Shown piece by piece: positions 27,028-36,984 of a DNA stretch of 64,000 bases (positions within the stretch are counted from its first letter, which is position 1; each line of letters starts with the position of its first letter). This DNA is from Aeromonas rivipollensis (lineage in GTDB: Bacteria; Pseudomonadota; Gammaproteobacteria; Enterobacterales; Aeromonadaceae): NCBI RefSeq assembly GCF_037811135.1, contig NZ_CP149130.1, forward strand, positions 3,344,501 to 3,408,500, read 5' to 3'. Under the pieces are notes generated by a model. The model saw nothing but the letters and a program-made list of their open reading frames with translations. It ran no database searches and was not told the DNA's origin. Made by a program: the position numbers and the translations under genes.

Positions 27028-27681
27028 TCAGGTCGGCAGCCTCACTTGCATGGGGTCTGCTTCCTTCGCAACCACAGTCACCTGACGCCAATCGGGGATC
27101 ACCGCCACGACCGCCGGATCGAGCCGCCTGTCGCCCCCGATCTGCACCACGGGGCAGCCGGCCTGCAGGGCGCTGAGTATCCCCGCCGGGGCATCCTCGA
27201 ACACCAGGCAGTCGGAGGGGGCAAGACCAAGCTGACGTGCGGCGAGCAGATAAGGCTCGGGATCCGGCTTGCCCCGCACCACCTCCTCTGCCCCGATCAA
27301 TAGTCTCGGCAACGGCAGCCCGGCACTGGCCAGGCGGTGCCGCGCCACCCGCTGGCTCGCGGAGGTCACCAGCGCCCAGCGATCCGGCGCCAAGGCCGCC
27401 AGCAGGGGGCGGGCCCCGGCGACAGCCTCGGCCACCCCCGCATGCCGGATCTCCAACTCGTCGAGCAGCGCCACTTCCCGGGCCAGATCCAGCTGCGGCG
27501 CCAGCGCACGGATCACCTCCCGCGAGCGCACCCCGTGGCACATGGCCAGCACAGGCTCGGGATCCAGCCGATGACCCTGGCACCAGAGCCGCCAGACGGT
27601 CTCCACCTCGGTGGTGGAGTGCACCAGGGTGCCGTCCATGTCCAGCAGCAGGGCCTCGGCCCTCAGGGTGAGCATGGTCAT
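27028..27681 (-). CDS. HAD-family sugar-phosphatase-like hydrolase
   Basis: A 217-residue HAD phosphatase with cap subdomain: motif I DMDGTLVHS (D14, D16), motif II VTSAS, motif III GKPDPEPY and motif IV VFEDAPAGILSA. Motif IV with the APAG turn is typical of YfbT/YqaB-like sugar phosphatases. Its ATG overlaps the stop of the upstream small gene (ATGA), so the two form a unit. Confidence 0.88.
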   Translation of the reverse strand: MTMLTLRAEALLLDMDGTLVHSTTEVETVWRLWCQGHRLDPEPVLAMCHGVRSREVIRALAPQLDLAREVALLDELEIRHAGVAEAVAGARPLLAALAPDRWALVTSASQRVARHRLASAGLPLPRLLIGAEEVVRGKPDPEPYLLAARQLGLAPSDCLVFEDAPAGILSALQAGCPVVQIGGDRRLDPAVVAVIPDWRQVTVVAKEADPMQVRLPT

Positions 27682-27902
27682 GCGGTTCTCCCCGCCAGCA
27701 CATCGACGAAGGCCTGCCGCTGGGCCGATTGCTCATAGCAGGCGAGCGCCTGCTCGGTATTGCTCGCCCACACCGGCAGGGGTCCGACGGCAAACCCCTG
27801 CTGCAACAGGCTGGTCAACAGCTCACCCGTCTCCGGTGCCGCCAGTGGCTGGGCCATTACCAGGCTTCCCTTGATCAAGAACAGATAGCGTTCGCTCGAC
27901 AT
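27678..27902 (-). CDS. Small conserved hypothetical protein upstream of the HAD phosphatase
   Basis: A 74-residue acidic, soluble protein without recognisable motif. It is supported as real by a GGAG ribosome binding site before the ATG at 27902, normal codon usage and a 4-base overlap with the HAD gene. It reads like a small alpha/beta domain (ERYLFLIKGSLVMAQ). Function unknown. Confidence 0.65.
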   Translation of the reverse strand: MSSERYLFLIKGSLVMAQPLAAPETGELLTSLLQQGFAVGPLPVWASNTEQALACYEQSAQRQAFVDVLAGRTA

Positions 27903-27997
27903 GACATGACTCCTTGTGGCTGGTCAGAGGGCAAAAGGCCCGTTTCGAGACCATTAGAACAAGGCAGTTAGATAATTTATAATCAATAAATAGCTAC

Positions 27998-28012
27998 ATT
28001 GGATAACCAAAT
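27998..28012. promoter_or_regulatory. Palindrome overlapping the LysR gene leader
   Basis: ATTGG-ATAA-CCAAAT is a near-perfect inverted repeat ending four bases before the lysR-type start codon, in the divergent promoter region shared with the 27902 gene. Its position suggests autoregulation, which is not shown. Confidence 0.4.
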
Positions 28013-28015
28013 GGA

Positions 28016-28906
28016 ATGAAATTCGACTTAAGACAGCTGCAGGCCTTCGTCATGCTGGCCGAGACCGCCAACTACCGGGAAGCCGCCAGCCGACTCTTCA
28101 TCACCCAGCCGGCGCTGACCAAGCAGATCCAGGGGCTGGAGCTGGCGCTCGGCAGCACCCTGTTCAACCGGGGTCGCCATGGCGCCGAGCTGACCGCCAT
28201 CGGCACCCAGTTGCTGCCCCAGGCCCGCGCCCTGGTGGAGCACGGCAAGGGATTCGAGCACCACGCCCTGGCACTGGCGAGTGGCGCCGCCGGACGCCTC
28301 AAGATAGGGTTCGGGCTGTCGAGCTTCGCACTGGCCCCCTCCCTGGTGGCCCGCTTCAAGCAGCAGGCCCCCGATGTGATGGTGCACCTGCAGGACATGA
28401 CCTCCGCCGTCCAGCACGATCTGCTGCTGGCAGGGCGGCTGCAGATAGGCTTTATGCGCAGGCCACAGGCGCCACAGCTGAGGGAGCACAGGTTGCTGAC
28501 CGACCGGCTGGTGCTGGCCGTGCCGAGCCAGATGACGGGGCCGGATCCGGCTGCGTTCGATGTGGAGCGGGCGCTGACCACGCAGCCACTGTTGCAGATG
28601 GTGGGCCACCGCTGCCCCGGCCTCAGCCAGCAGATCGCCCGCTTCCTCGGCGCCAACCGCCTGACCGGCATGATCCAGGAGGCGGAAGACATCCAGACCC
28701 TGGTGGCCCTGGTGGCCGCCGGCATAGGCAACGCCATACTGCCCCGCAGCGTCGGCTTCATCGCGGGCAAGGACGTGACCCTCTATCCCCTGTCCGGCCC
28801 CTGGTCCGAGTGGGAGATAAGCCTGGTGTGGAACCCCGACTTTGCGGATCCCATTCGCGATCGCTTCCTGACCCTGGTCAGGGCCATGCACCCGGAGGCC
28901 GAATAA
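28016..28906 (+). CDS. LysR-family transcriptional regulator
   Basis: A 296-residue regulator with an N-terminal winged helix (LRQLQAFVMLAETANYREAASRLFITQPALTKQI in conserved spacing) and a periplasmic-binding-like effector domain from about residue 90 (GRLKIGFGLSSFAL). It is divergent from the small gene/HAD pair, its most likely targets, and convergent with the isochorismatase-like gene. The effector is unknown. Confidence 0.92.
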   Translation: MKFDLRQLQAFVMLAETANYREAASRLFITQPALTKQIQGLELALGSTLFNRGRHGAELTAIGTQLLPQARALVEHGKGFEHHALALASGAAGRLKIGFGLSSFALAPSLVARFKQQAPDVMVHLQDMTSAVQHDLLLAGRLQIGFMRRPQAPQLREHRLLTDRLVLAVPSQMTGPDPAAFDVERALTTQPLLQMVGHRCPGLSQQIARFLGANRLTGMIQEAEDIQTLVALVAAGIGNAILPRSVGFIAGKDVTLYPLSGPWSEWEISLVWNPDFADPIRDRFLTLVRAMHPEAE

Positions 28907-29004
28907 GACGGCGGCAAACCAAGGGGATGACCACGATCTCTCGTGCTAGCTGGAAGAGTGGGAGCAGGAACACGCACTCATATGATATGCGCGTCCTCAA
29001 GGCC

Positions 29005-29583
29005 TTAGCCGGGATCTGACTGCAGCTCGGCCACCTTGATCACCTCGGCGATGCGACCGAGCTGGCGCAGGGAGGCATGGTGCTCATTGGCATCGGCGGC
29101 GGCGCAGGCATCTTCCAGTATGGTGATGGCGTAGTCCCGATCGTGCCCATCCCGGGCGGCGGCCTGAATGGCCCAGCCGGTGCTCACCCCGCACAGATAG
29201 AGGTGATCGATGTGATTGGCCCGCAGTGCAGGCTCCAGCGCCGTGCCGTAGAAGGGGCTGACCCTGGGTTTGGTCAGCACCAGATCCCCGGGCTCGACAT
29301 CCAGCTCGGAGTGAAAGTCGGTGCCGCTATCGGCCAGGGAGAGGGCGCCCTGCTGGTGAGCCCGGCCAAACATGGGGGAGCCCTTGGGTTGCAGAAGATA
29401 GCCGCTATCGAAGCCGACCTTGATGAGCACCACCAGCCAGCCCCTGGCACGGGCATGGGCCAGCGCCTGGTTGGCATGGAGGATGGCATCCTGCTCCTGC
29501 ACATGGGCCGCCGAGGCGGCGATGCGCCCGTCCGGGTGGGCAATGTCGTTGATAAAGTCGATCACCAGCAATGCCTTGTTCAT
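29005..29583 (-). CDS. Isochorismatase-like cysteine hydrolase
   Basis: A 192-residue hydrolase with the Asp-Lys-Cys triad: D9 in LLVIDFIND, Lys in LTKPRVSPFYGT, Cys in LYLCGVSTGWAIQAAARDGHDRDY-type block (Cys near 131). Enzymes of this family hydrolyse amides or vinyl ethers (nicotinamide, ureidoacrylate, isochorismate); the specific substrate is not evident. 33 bases separate it from ubiF on the same strand upstream, so it may be co-transcribed. Confidence 0.85.
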   Translation of the reverse strand: MNKALLVIDFINDIAHPDGRIAASAAHVQEQDAILHANQALAHARARGWLVVLIKVGFDSGYLLQPKGSPMFGRAHQQGALSLADSGTDFHSELDVEPGDLVLTKPRVSPFYGTALEPALRANHIDHLYLCGVSTGWAIQAAARDGHDRDYAITILEDACAAADANEHHASLRQLGRIAEVIKVAELQSDPG

Positions 29584-29616
29584 GCTTCTGCCTCCTCGTC
29601 GTCAATGTCCTGCTGC

Positions 29617-30780
29617 CTACACCAGCCCCAGGGCGTAGCGTAGCGCCATCTCCTTGAGCGGGCCCGCCTTGTCCGCCAGGGTCAGGGCCAGATTGCGGGT
29701 CAGGCGCAGCGGCCCTATGTCGTTGCTGAACACCCCGTAGAAGAGATCCATCCCCGACTGCATCAGCAGGTTGTCTGGGCGGCGACGGTGCTCGTAGCGG
29801 CTGGCCAGGCTGATGTCGTGCCAGGCAGTCCCCGCCTTGCCGAGCAGCTCGGCCCAGCAGGCCACGTCCTTGAAGCCGAGGTTGACCCCCTGCCCCGCCA
29901 GCGGGTTGATGGTGTGGGCGGCGTCGCCGAGCAGCACCACCCGGCCGGCGTGGTAGTGGTTGGCGTGGCGGCGCACCAGGGGGAAGCTCCCCTTGCCGGT
30001 CACCTGGAAGCCGCCGAGCCGGGCCGGGAAGTGACGGCGCACCTCGGCGGCCAGGGCCTCGTTGCCCATGGCGGCCAGGGCACGGATGCGGGCGGGGCTG
30101 TCATACCACACCAGGGAGCCGTGCCGGCCCGGCAGCGGCAGGAAGGCGCGCGGGCCGCTCGGGGTGAACTGCTGCCAGGTGATGTCTTCCTGCTCGAAGT
30201 CGGTATCTATGTTGATCAGCATGCAGTGCTGGCGGTACTCGAAGCGCGACACCCCTATGCCGGCGAGACGCCGGGTGTGGGATTCGGCGCCATCGCAAGC
30301 CAGCACCCAGCGCGCCTGCAGCTCGGTGCCATCGTCGAGCAGCAGGCTGGCGTGCCCGGCACTTTGCTGCAGCCGGACAACAGCCGCCGGGGTGTGGGTC
30401 TGGATATTGGGGAAATCTTCCATTCGCCTCAGCAGGGCGAGCTGCACCAGCCGGTTCTCGATGATGTAGCCGAGCTGGGGCAGTCCCAGCTCCGCCGAGT
30501 CGAAGCGGGTGGCGAAGCCGTCCAGCTCCCAGGTCTCCAGCCGGCGGTAGGGGCACAGCCGCATCTGCTGCAGGTGCGACCAGGCACCGGCCTTGTCCAG
30601 CAGCGCCACCGAGGCCTGGCTGATGGCGGAGACCCGCAGATCCAGCGGCTGATCCGGGGCGTAATGTTCCGGCAACCGGGTCTCGATGACCCGCACGTTG
30701 AGACCCTCTGCCGCCAGCAGGCAGGCGGTGGCGGCACCCACCATGCCGGCGCCGACGATGGCGATATCACACTGTTCCAT
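29617..30780 (-). CDS. ubiF: Ubiquinone biosynthesis FAD-dependent hydroxylase (UbiF type)
   Basis: A 387-residue flavin monooxygenase: GxGxxG FAD fold (VGAGMVGAATACLLA), central GDxxxxxxP-type ACDGAESHTRR, and GDAAHTINPLAGQGVNLGFKD. UbiF hydroxylates the quinone ring (C6 step giving the precursor before the last O-methylation) in ubiquinone synthesis. Divergence from miaB is the same arrangement as in E. coli ubiF/miaB, which decides between the UbiF/UbiH/UbiI paralogues. Start at 30780 because the family N-terminus begins there. Confidence 0.9.
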   Translation of the reverse strand: MEQCDIAIVGAGMVGAATACLLAAEGLNVRVIETRLPEHYAPDQPLDLRVSAISQASVALLDKAGAWSHLQQMRLCPYRRLETWELDGFATRFDSAELGLPQLGYIIENRLVQLALLRRMEDFPNIQTHTPAAVVRLQQSAGHASLLLDDGTELQARWVLACDGAESHTRRLAGIGVSRFEYRQHCMLINIDTDFEQEDITWQQFTPSGPRAFLPLPGRHGSLVWYDSPARIRALAAMGNEALAAEVRRHFPARLGGFQVTGKGSFPLVRRHANHYHAGRVVLLGDAAHTINPLAGQGVNLGFKDVACWAELLGKAGTAWHDISLASRYEHRRRPDNLLMQSGMDLFYGVFSNDIGPLRLTRNLALTLADKAGPLKEMALRYALGLV

Positions 30781-31006
30781 AACTTGATTCCTGCAAGGGG
30801 TCGCCCCGGACAAGGAGAGAGGGGGCGAACCGAATGGGGCATGATAACGCAAGGAGACCGGATAAACAGTGAGTCAGACGGGCAATTGCCGCGACGGGCC
30901 AGGCCATCTGGCGGTGGCGCGGCCCCAGACTGGTCAGCACCGGGATTGCGGAGTAAAATGGCCGGTCCTTTGACCCTGCCGATCTTAAACACTGTCAAGA
31001 GTAGCA

Positions 31007-32440
31007 ATGAGCAAGAAACTTCATATCAAGACCTGGGGCTGCCAGATGAACGAGTACGACTCGTCCAAGATGGCCGACCTGTTGGACGCCAGCAATGGCT
31101 ACACGCTGACCGAAGAGCCCGAGGAGGCAGACGTCCTGCTGCTCAATACCTGCTCCATCCGTGAAAAGGCCCAGGAGAAGGTGTTCCACCAGCTCGGTCG
31201 CTGGAAGAAGCTCAAGCTGAAAAAACCGGGACTGGTGATAGGCGTGGGTGGCTGTGTCGCCTCCCAGGAAGGGGAAGCCCTGCGCAGCCGGGCGCCCTAT
31301 GTGGACATCGTCTTCGGTCCCCAGACCCTGCACCGCCTGCCCGCCATGATCAAGCAGGTCCAGGAGGGGCGCGGTGCCCAGGTGGACATCGCCTTCCCCG
31401 AGATCGAGAAGTTCGACAATCTGCCGGAGCCCCGTGCCGAGGGGGTCACCGCCTTCGTCTCCATCATGGAAGGCTGCTCCAAATACTGCTCCTTCTGCGT
31501 GGTGCCCTACACCCGCGGCGAGGAGGTGAGCCGGCCGCTCGACGACGTGCTCTACGAAATCGCCCAGCTCGCCCAGCAGGGGGTGCGCGAGGTGAACCTG
31601 CTCGGCCAGAACGTCAACGCCTACCGCGGTCCGACCTTCGATGGCAATGACTGCACCTTCGCCGAGCTGCTGCGCCTGGTGGCCGCCATCGACGGCATCG
31701 ATCGCATTCGCTACACCACCAGCCATCCCATCGAGTTCACCGACGACATCATAGAGGTCTACAAGGACACGCCGGAAGTGGTCAGTTTCCTGCACCTGCC
31801 GGTGCAGAGCGGCTCGGATCGCATCCTGACCATGATGAAGCGCCCGCACACAGTGCTGGAGTACAAGTCCAAGATCCGCCGCCTGCGCGCCGCCCGTCCC
31901 GACATCACCATGAGTTCCGACTTCATCGTCGGCTTCCCGAACGAGACGGACGAGGATTTCGAGGCCACCATGAAGCTCATCGAGGAGATCAACTTCGACA
32001 TGAGTTTCAGCTTCATCTACAGCCCGCGCCCCGGCACCCCGGCCGCCGATCTGCCGGACGACGTCGACATGGAGGTGAAGAAGGCCCGCCTCACCCGCCT
32101 GCAGAACCAGATCAATCACCAGTCCATGCTCATCGGCCGCGCCATGTTGGGCTCGGTGCAGCGCATCCTGGTGGAGGGCCCCTCCAAGATGGATCCCATG
32201 CAGCTCAGTGGCCGCACCGAGAACAACCGGGTGGTCAACTTCGAGGGGCCGCACCGTCTCATCGGCGGCTTCGCCGACGTGGAGATCACCGACGTGCGCC
32301 CCTACTCCCTGCGTGGCCGCTTCATCCGCGGCGAGGACGAAATGAATCTGCGCATCGCCACGGCGCCGAGCGAAATCCTGGCTCGCCGTCCGGACAACGT
32401 CCCCGATGATCTCGGGGTGGCGGCCTTCAGACCCCATTAA
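31007..32440 (+). CDS. miaB: tRNA-2-methylthio-N6-dimethylallyladenosine synthase
   Basis: A 477-residue radical-SAM methylthiotransferase that adds the 2-methylthio group to i6A37 of tRNAs reading U-starting codons. The N-terminal domain has the three auxiliary-cluster cysteines (TWGCQMN, NTCSIRE, VGGCVAS), then the radical-SAM CxxxCxxC ([16 protein letters not shown]) and a C-terminal TRAM domain. First gene of the miaB-phoH-ybeY-corC-lnt series, an order shared with enterobacteria. Confidence 0.97.
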   Translation: MSKKLHIKTWGCQMNEYDSSKMADLLDASNGYTLTEEPEEADVLLLNTCSIREKAQEKVFHQLGRWKKLKLKKPGLVIGVGGCVASQEGEALRSRAPYVDIVFGPQTLHRLPAMIKQVQEGRGAQVDIAFPEIEKFDNLPEPRAEGVTAFVSIMEGCSKYCSFCVVPYTRGEEVSRPLDDVLYEIAQLAQQGVREVNLLGQNVNAYRGPTFDGNDCTFAELLRLVAAIDGIDRIRYTTSHPIEFTDDIIEVYKDTPEVVSFLHLPVQSGSDRILTMMKRPHTVLEYKSKIRRLRAARPDITMSSDFIVGFPNETDEDFEATMKLIEEINFDMSFSFIYSPRPGTPAADLPDDVDMEVKKARLTRLQNQINHQSMLIGRAMLGSVQRILVEGPSKMDPMQLSGRTENNRVVNFEGPHRLIGGFADVEITDVRPYSLRGRFIRGEDEMNLRIATAPSEILARRPDNVPDDLGVAAFRPH

Positions 32441-32489
32441 TTTTCTCCCCCCTCCCGAGGGCGGGGGGAACAGCCGATACGAGGACACC

Positions 32490-33548
32490 TTGAGCCGACA
32501 CATCTCGACCCTGAACCTGCACCTGGAACCCGCCGACAACCTGCGTCTCGCCAGCCTGTGCGGCCCCTTTGACGACAACCTCAAGCAGCTGGAGCGCCGT
32601 CTCGGCATCGAGATCAGCTACCGTGACAACCACTTTCAGCTGCTCGGCAAGCAGGCCCAGATAGATGCGGCGGCCGTCATCCTCAAGCACCTCTATGTGG
32701 AGACCCAGCCCCTCAAGGGGGGCAAGGTGACCGACATCACCCCCGAGATGGTGCACCTGACGGTGCAGGAGTCCCGTGTGCTGGAGCAGGACGATGACGA
32801 GGCGCCGAGCCAATCCTATGGCAAGGAGGTGACGGTCAAGACCAAGCGCGGTCTTATCAAGCCGAGGAGCCCCAATCAAGCCCAGTACATCGCCAACATA
32901 GTGCGCCACGACATCAGCTTCGGTATAGGCCCGGCCGGCACCGGCAAGACCTATCTGGCGGTGGCCGCAGCCGTGGATGCCCTGGAGCGCCAGGAGATCC
33001 GTCGCATCCTGCTGACCCGCCCGGCGGTGGAAGCCGGTGAGAAGCTCGGCTTCCTGCCCGGGGATCTCTCCCAGAAGGTGGATCCCTACCTGCGCCCCCT
33101 CTACGACGCTCTGTTCGAGATGCTGGGCTTCGAGCGCGTCGAGAAGCTGATGGAACGCAACATCATCGAGGTGGCGCCGCTTGCCTATATGCGCGGAAGA
33201 ACCTTGAATGACGCCTTCATCATCCTGGACGAGGCCCAGAACACCACCACCGAGCAGATGAAGATGTTCCTGACCCGCATCGGCTTCAACTCCAAGGCGG
33301 TGGTCACCGGCGACATCACCCAGGTGGACTTGCCGCGCAGCACCAAATCCGGCCTGCGCCACGCCCTGGAAGTGCTGCAGGGAGTCGATGGCCTGTCGTT
33401 CAACTTCTTCGAATCCAAAGACGTGGTGCGCCACCCCGTGGTGGCCCGTATAGTGCAGGCCTACGAGGCGTTCGACGCCCAGCAGGCGGCCGAGAAGAGC
33501 GCCTCCAATACCCGCAACGAGAACACCAGCAAAGAGAGTGCCCAATGA
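32490..33548 (+). CDS. ybeZ: PhoH-like ATPase (YbeZ)
   Basis: A 352-residue P-loop protein with an N-terminal KH-like segment, Walker [12 protein letters not shown] near residue 150 and Walker [10 protein letters not shown]. YbeZ partners with the endoribonuclease YbeY in rRNA/RNA processing. The TTG at 32490 is the likely start, with GAGGA just before it; the in-frame ATG at 32406 lies inside the end of miaB. A GC-rich hairpin occupies 32448-32468. Overlaps ybeY by 4 bases. Confidence 0.93.
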   Translation: MSRHISTLNLHLEPADNLRLASLCGPFDDNLKQLERRLGIEISYRDNHFQLLGKQAQIDAAAVILKHLYVETQPLKGGKVTDITPEMVHLTVQESRVLEQDDDEAPSQSYGKEVTVKTKRGLIKPRSPNQAQYIANIVRHDISFGIGPAGTGKTYLAVAAAVDALERQEIRRILLTRPAVEAGEKLGFLPGDLSQKVDPYLRPLYDALFEMLGFERVEKLMERNIIEVAPLAYMRGRTLNDAFIILDEAQNTTTEQMKMFLTRIGFNSKAVVTGDITQVDLPRSTKSGLRHALEVLQGVDGLSFNFFESKDVVRHPVVARIVQAYEAFDAQQAAEKSASNTRNENTSKESAQ

Positions 33549-34015
33549 GCGTGACCCTGGATCTGCAGCTGGCCTGCGCCAGCACCGACGGCCTGCCGAC
33601 CGAAGCCCAGCTGCAAGGCTGGCTCGATGGCACCATTCTGGGTTTCCAGGAGGAGGCCGAGGTGACGGTACGGCTGGTGGACGAGGCGGAGAGTCGAGAG
33701 CTCAACCACACCTATCGCGGCAAGGACAAGCCCACCAACGTGCTCTCCTTCCCGTTCGAGGCGCCGCCCGGCCTGGAACTCCCCCTGCTCGGGGATCTGG
33801 TGATCTGTCGCCAGGTGGTCGAGGCCGAGGCCGTCGAGCAGCACAAACCGCTCATGGCCCACTGGGCTCACATGGTTGTGCACGGCAGTCTGCATCTGCT
33901 AGGTTATGACCATATCGAGGACGAGGAGGCCGAGGAGATGGAGCAGCTCGAACGCGACATCATGCAGGAACTCGGCTTTGCGGATCCCTACCTCGACGAC
34001 GAAGTCGAAGGATAA
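33545..34015 (+). CDS. ybeY: Endoribonuclease YbeY
   Basis: A 156-residue zinc-dependent RNase required for 16S rRNA 3'-end maturation and 70S quality control. The zinc motif [11 protein letters not shown] is intact, as is the TNVLSFPFE segment. It begins in the stop codon of ybeZ (ATGA). The final ~95 bases, stop included, are repeated twice immediately downstream (separate entry), so the C-terminal tail has alternative versions in the DNA. Confidence 0.96.
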   Translation: MSVTLDLQLACASTDGLPTEAQLQGWLDGTILGFQEEAEVTVRLVDEAESRELNHTYRGKDKPTNVLSFPFEAPPGLELPLLGDLVICRQVVEAEAVEQHKPLMAHWAHMVVHGSLHLLGYDHIEDEEAEEMEQLERDIMQELGFADPYLDDEVEG

Positions 34016-34211
34016 GGTGAATAGGAAGCCGAGGAGATGGTGCGGTTCAAGAACGCGACATCATGCAGGAACTCGGCTTTGCGGATCCCTACCTCGACGA
34101 CGAAGTCGAAGGATAAGGTGAATAGGAGGCCGAGGAGATGGTGCGGTTCAAGAACGCGACATCATGCAGGAACTCGGTTTCCCCGACCCCTATCCAAATG
34201 ATGAAGAGTAA
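34016..34211 (+). repeat. Two tandem copies of the ybeY 3' end
   Basis: After the ybeY stop (34013-34015), the segment starting GCCGAGGAGATGG and running through the stop occurs twice more, with stops at 34114-34116 and 34209-34211 (periods 101 and 95 bases). Both copies share a GTGCGGTTCAA variant with a one-base insertion that shifts the frame. Copy 1 otherwise matches the gene end almost perfectly; copy 2 ends in a different tail (GFPDPYPNDEE instead of [13 protein letters not shown]). No protein is expected from them. Confidence 0.93.
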
Positions 34212-34309
34212 AGGCTGACGAGGCGATCACGGCATTGAAACACGCCGCTGTCATCCTTATATAACCAAGACAATATCCCCTGTGTTCACACGAGTAACCA
34301 AGAGAGAAA

Positions 34310-35191
34310 ATGACCGACGATCACCCTAGTACCGGCTCGCCGAAGAAAACCTGGCTCGACAAGCTCAGCCAACTCTTCCAGGGCGAGCCAAAAGACCGCA
34401 ATGATCTGGTGGAAGTCATCGCCGACGCGGAAGAACGCGACCTCATCGATCAGGACACCAAGGACATGATCGAGGGCGTGCTCGAAATTGCCGAGCTGCG
34501 CGTGCGTGACATCATGATCCCCCGCTCCCAGATGGTGACCATAGAGAAGTCCCAGCCTGTGGACGACTTCCTGCCCGTCATCATCGAATCCGGCCACTCC
34601 CGCTTCCCGGTGATCAACGAAGACAAGGATCACGTGGAGGGCATCTTGCTCGCCAAGGATCTGCTGCCGTTCGGCTTTGGCGGCCATCACGCCAGCGAGC
34701 CGCTGCAGCTCGAGAAGATCCTGCGCCCCACTGTGATAGTGCCGGAAAGCAAGCGGGTCGATCGCCTGCTCAAGGAGTTCCGCGAAGAGCGCTACCACAT
34801 GGCCATAGTGGTGGACGAGTTCGGCGGAGTCTCCGGTCTGGTGACCATAGAAGACATTCTGGAGCTCATCGTCGGGGAGATAGACGACGAGTTTGACGAC
34901 ATAGAGGACGAGCCGGAAGAGATCCGCCGCATCAGCAAACGGGTCTTCTCGGTCAGCGCGCTGACCGAGATCGAAGATTTCAACGACTTCTTCGGCACCC
35001 AGTTCAGCGATGAAGAGGTGGACACCGTCGGCGGCCTGGTGATGCACGCCTTCAGCCACCTGCCCAAGAAGGGCGAGGAGATAGAGCTGGACGGCTACCT
35101 GTTCAAGGTGATGCACGCTGACCGTCGTCGCCTGCAGCAGTTGCAGGTGAAGATCCCGGAGAATCACGTGGCGGCCCAGCCGGAGTCCTGA
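34310..35191 (+). CDS. corC: CorC/HlyC family CBS-domain protein
   Basis: A 293-residue soluble protein: N-terminal linker, a tandem CBS pair (IMIPRSQMVTIEKSQPVDDFLPVI and VDEFGGVSGLVTIEDILELIVGEI region), and a C-terminal CorC_HlyC (transporter-associated) domain. E. coli CorC is linked to Mg2+/Co2+ efflux and, in synteny with ybeY and lnt, to envelope or ion homeostasis. It lacks the DUF21 membrane domain of larger homologues. Very acidic overall. Confidence 0.94.
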   Translation: MTDDHPSTGSPKKTWLDKLSQLFQGEPKDRNDLVEVIADAEERDLIDQDTKDMIEGVLEIAELRVRDIMIPRSQMVTIEKSQPVDDFLPVIIESGHSRFPVINEDKDHVEGILLAKDLLPFGFGGHHASEPLQLEKILRPTVIVPESKRVDRLLKEFREERYHMAIVVDEFGGVSGLVTIEDILELIVGEIDDEFDDIEDEPEEIRRISKRVFSVSALTEIEDFNDFFGTQFSDEEVDTVGGLVMHAFSHLPKKGEEIELDGYLFKVMHADRRRLQQLQVKIPENHVAAQPES

Positions 35192-35215
35192 TCCCGCGCT
35201 CCCGCGCCGTCAATC

Positions 35216-35243
35216 AACGCCCCTGCTTTCAGGGGCGTTTGTC
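35216..35243 (+). terminator. Terminator-like hairpin after corC
   Basis: AACGCCCCTG / CAGGGGCGTT stem with TTT-rich loop followed by TGTCATT; only a short T-run, so partial termination before lnt is possible. Confidence 0.65.
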
Positions 35244-35388
35244 ATTCTGCCGCCCCCGCGCCTTCCCATTCCCCTGCTGCGCCCCCCTTCGACATCCGGC
35301 TGGCCGGGAGGCTCGCCGTTGGCGCTGTTTGCGGTTAAGATGTCGGCCATTCCACTTTTATTCAGCCCAATTCGAGCCCCGATCCCCC

Positions 35389-36918
35389 GTGAAATCGAAA
35401 CTTCTGACAAGCCTGTTCGCCCTGGCCTCTGGCGCCATCGCCGTGCTGGCCTTCTCCCCTTTCGGCTACTGGCCTCTGGTGATCCTCTCCCTGCTCGGCC
35501 TCTATGCCCTGCTGGACAAGGCCAACCCCAAGCAGGCGGCCTGGCGCGGCTTCGGCTATGCCATGGGGCTGTTTCTGCCCGGACAGTGGTGGATCCATGT
35601 CAGCATGACGGAGTTTGGCGGAATTCCGCTGCCCGCCGCCTTCGTGCTGCTGGCCGGCCTCTGCGCCTATCTGTCCCTCTATCCGACCCTGGCCTGCTGG
35701 GCCTTCGCCCGCTTCTTTGGCGGTCGCCACTGGAGCCGCTGGCTGCTCGCCTTCCCGGCGCTCTGGCTGATGGCCGACTGGCTGCGGGGCTGGGTGATGA
35801 CCGGCTATCCCTGGCTCTGGTTTGGCTACACCCAGATAGACGGCCCCCTCAAGGGCTTCGCCCCCATCCTCGGGGTGCAGGGCATCACCCTGGCCCTGCT
35901 GCTCACCACCTCCGCCCTCTGGCTCACCTGGCAGAGCCGCAAGCCGGCCTGGCTGCTGCTGCCGGTCGTGCTGGTCGGCGCCGCCCAGGGGCTGATGCAG
36001 CTCAACTGGGTGACCCGGGGCGAACCGGTCAAGGTGGCCCTGGTGCAGGGCAACATAGCCCAGTCCCTCAAGTGGGATCCCGAGGCCCTGATCCCCACGG
36101 TGCGTACCTATCAGGATCTCAGCCGCGAGAACCAGGACGCCGATATCATCATCTGGCCGGAATCGGCGATCCCGGCCATCGAGAAGGAGATGGGCACCTA
36201 TCTGGAGAGCCTGGACAAGGCGATGAAGGTGAACGACACCGGCCTGCTGGCGGGGATCATCCATTACGATCTGAAGCAACAGCGCTTCTACAACACAGTG
36301 CTCGGCATGGGGGTGCAGGATCTGGACGGCAAGGAGTCCTATCACTACGAGCACAAGAACCGCTACTACAAGTACCACCTGCTGCCCATCGGCGAGTTCG
36401 TGCCCTTTGAAGACCTGTTGCGCCCCATAGCCCCCTTCTTCAACCTGCCCATGTCCTCCTTCAGCCGGGGGGACGAGGTGCAGCCGAACCTGATCGCCAA
36501 GGGGCTCAAGTTTGCCGCCGCCATCTGCTACGAGATCATCTTCCCGGACGAGGTGCGCCGCAACGTCCAGCCGGACACCGACTTCCTGCTGACTGTCTCC
36601 AACGACGCCTGGTTCGGCACCAGCATCGGCCCCTGGCAGCACATGGAAATTGCCCGGATGCGCGCCCTGGAGCTGGCTCGCCCGCTGCTGCGCGACACCA
36701 ACACCGGCATCACCATAGTCACCGAGATAGACGGCAGCATCCTGGGCCAGATCCCCCAGTTCGAGGCCGGGGTATTGCGTGCCGAGGTGCGCCCTGCCCA
36801 CGGCCAGACCCCCTATCTGCGCTTTGGCAGCTGGCCCATGTACGCGCTGGCCGCCCTGCTGCTCGGACTGGCGCTGGTGCTGCGGCCCCGCGCCCACCCC
36901 TGGGCTCGCCAGCGTTAA
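35389..36918 (+). CDS. lnt: Apolipoprotein N-acyltransferase
   Basis: A 509-residue inner-membrane enzyme (E. coli 512) that adds the third acyl chain to the N-terminal Cys of lipoproteins. N-terminal half: about six to eight TM helices. C-terminal half: periplasmic nitrilase domain with the Glu (WPESAIP), a Lys and nucleophile Cys380 (AAICYEIIFPDE). GTG at 35389 begins the family-typical KSKLLTSLFA; the longer upstream frame overlaps the terminator. Followed by a strong hairpin terminator. Confidence 0.95.
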   Translation: MKSKLLTSLFALASGAIAVLAFSPFGYWPLVILSLLGLYALLDKANPKQAAWRGFGYAMGLFLPGQWWIHVSMTEFGGIPLPAAFVLLAGLCAYLSLYPTLACWAFARFFGGRHWSRWLLAFPALWLMADWLRGWVMTGYPWLWFGYTQIDGPLKGFAPILGVQGITLALLLTTSALWLTWQSRKPAWLLLPVVLVGAAQGLMQLNWVTRGEPVKVALVQGNIAQSLKWDPEALIPTVRTYQDLSRENQDADIIIWPESAIPAIEKEMGTYLESLDKAMKVNDTGLLAGIIHYDLKQQRFYNTVLGMGVQDLDGKESYHYEHKNRYYKYHLLPIGEFVPFEDLLRPIAPFFNLPMSSFSRGDEVQPNLIAKGLKFAAAICYEIIFPDEVRRNVQPDTDFLLTVSNDAWFGTSIGPWQHMEIARMRALELARPLLRDTNTGITIVTEIDGSILGQIPQFEAGVLRAEVRPAHGQTPYLRFGSWPMYALAALLLGLALVLRPRAHPWARQR

Positions 36919-36937
36919 GCGAGCCTGGCCCATATAG

Positions 36938-36968
36938 AAGAGGCGCCCTCATGGGGCGCCTCTTTCTT
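36938..36968. terminator. Bidirectional terminator between lnt and ybeL
   Basis: AGAGGCGCCC / GGGGCGCCTCT hairpin followed by TTCTTTA on the plus strand; on the minus side the 36985 gene ends 17 bases away. Confidence 0.85.
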
Positions 36969-36984
36969 TATCGATTCACTTATC

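Noticed and set aside
30995..32608. A 537-codon minus-strand frame opposite miaB
   Set aside because: Shadow of miaB for the same reasons; miaB has all family motifs.
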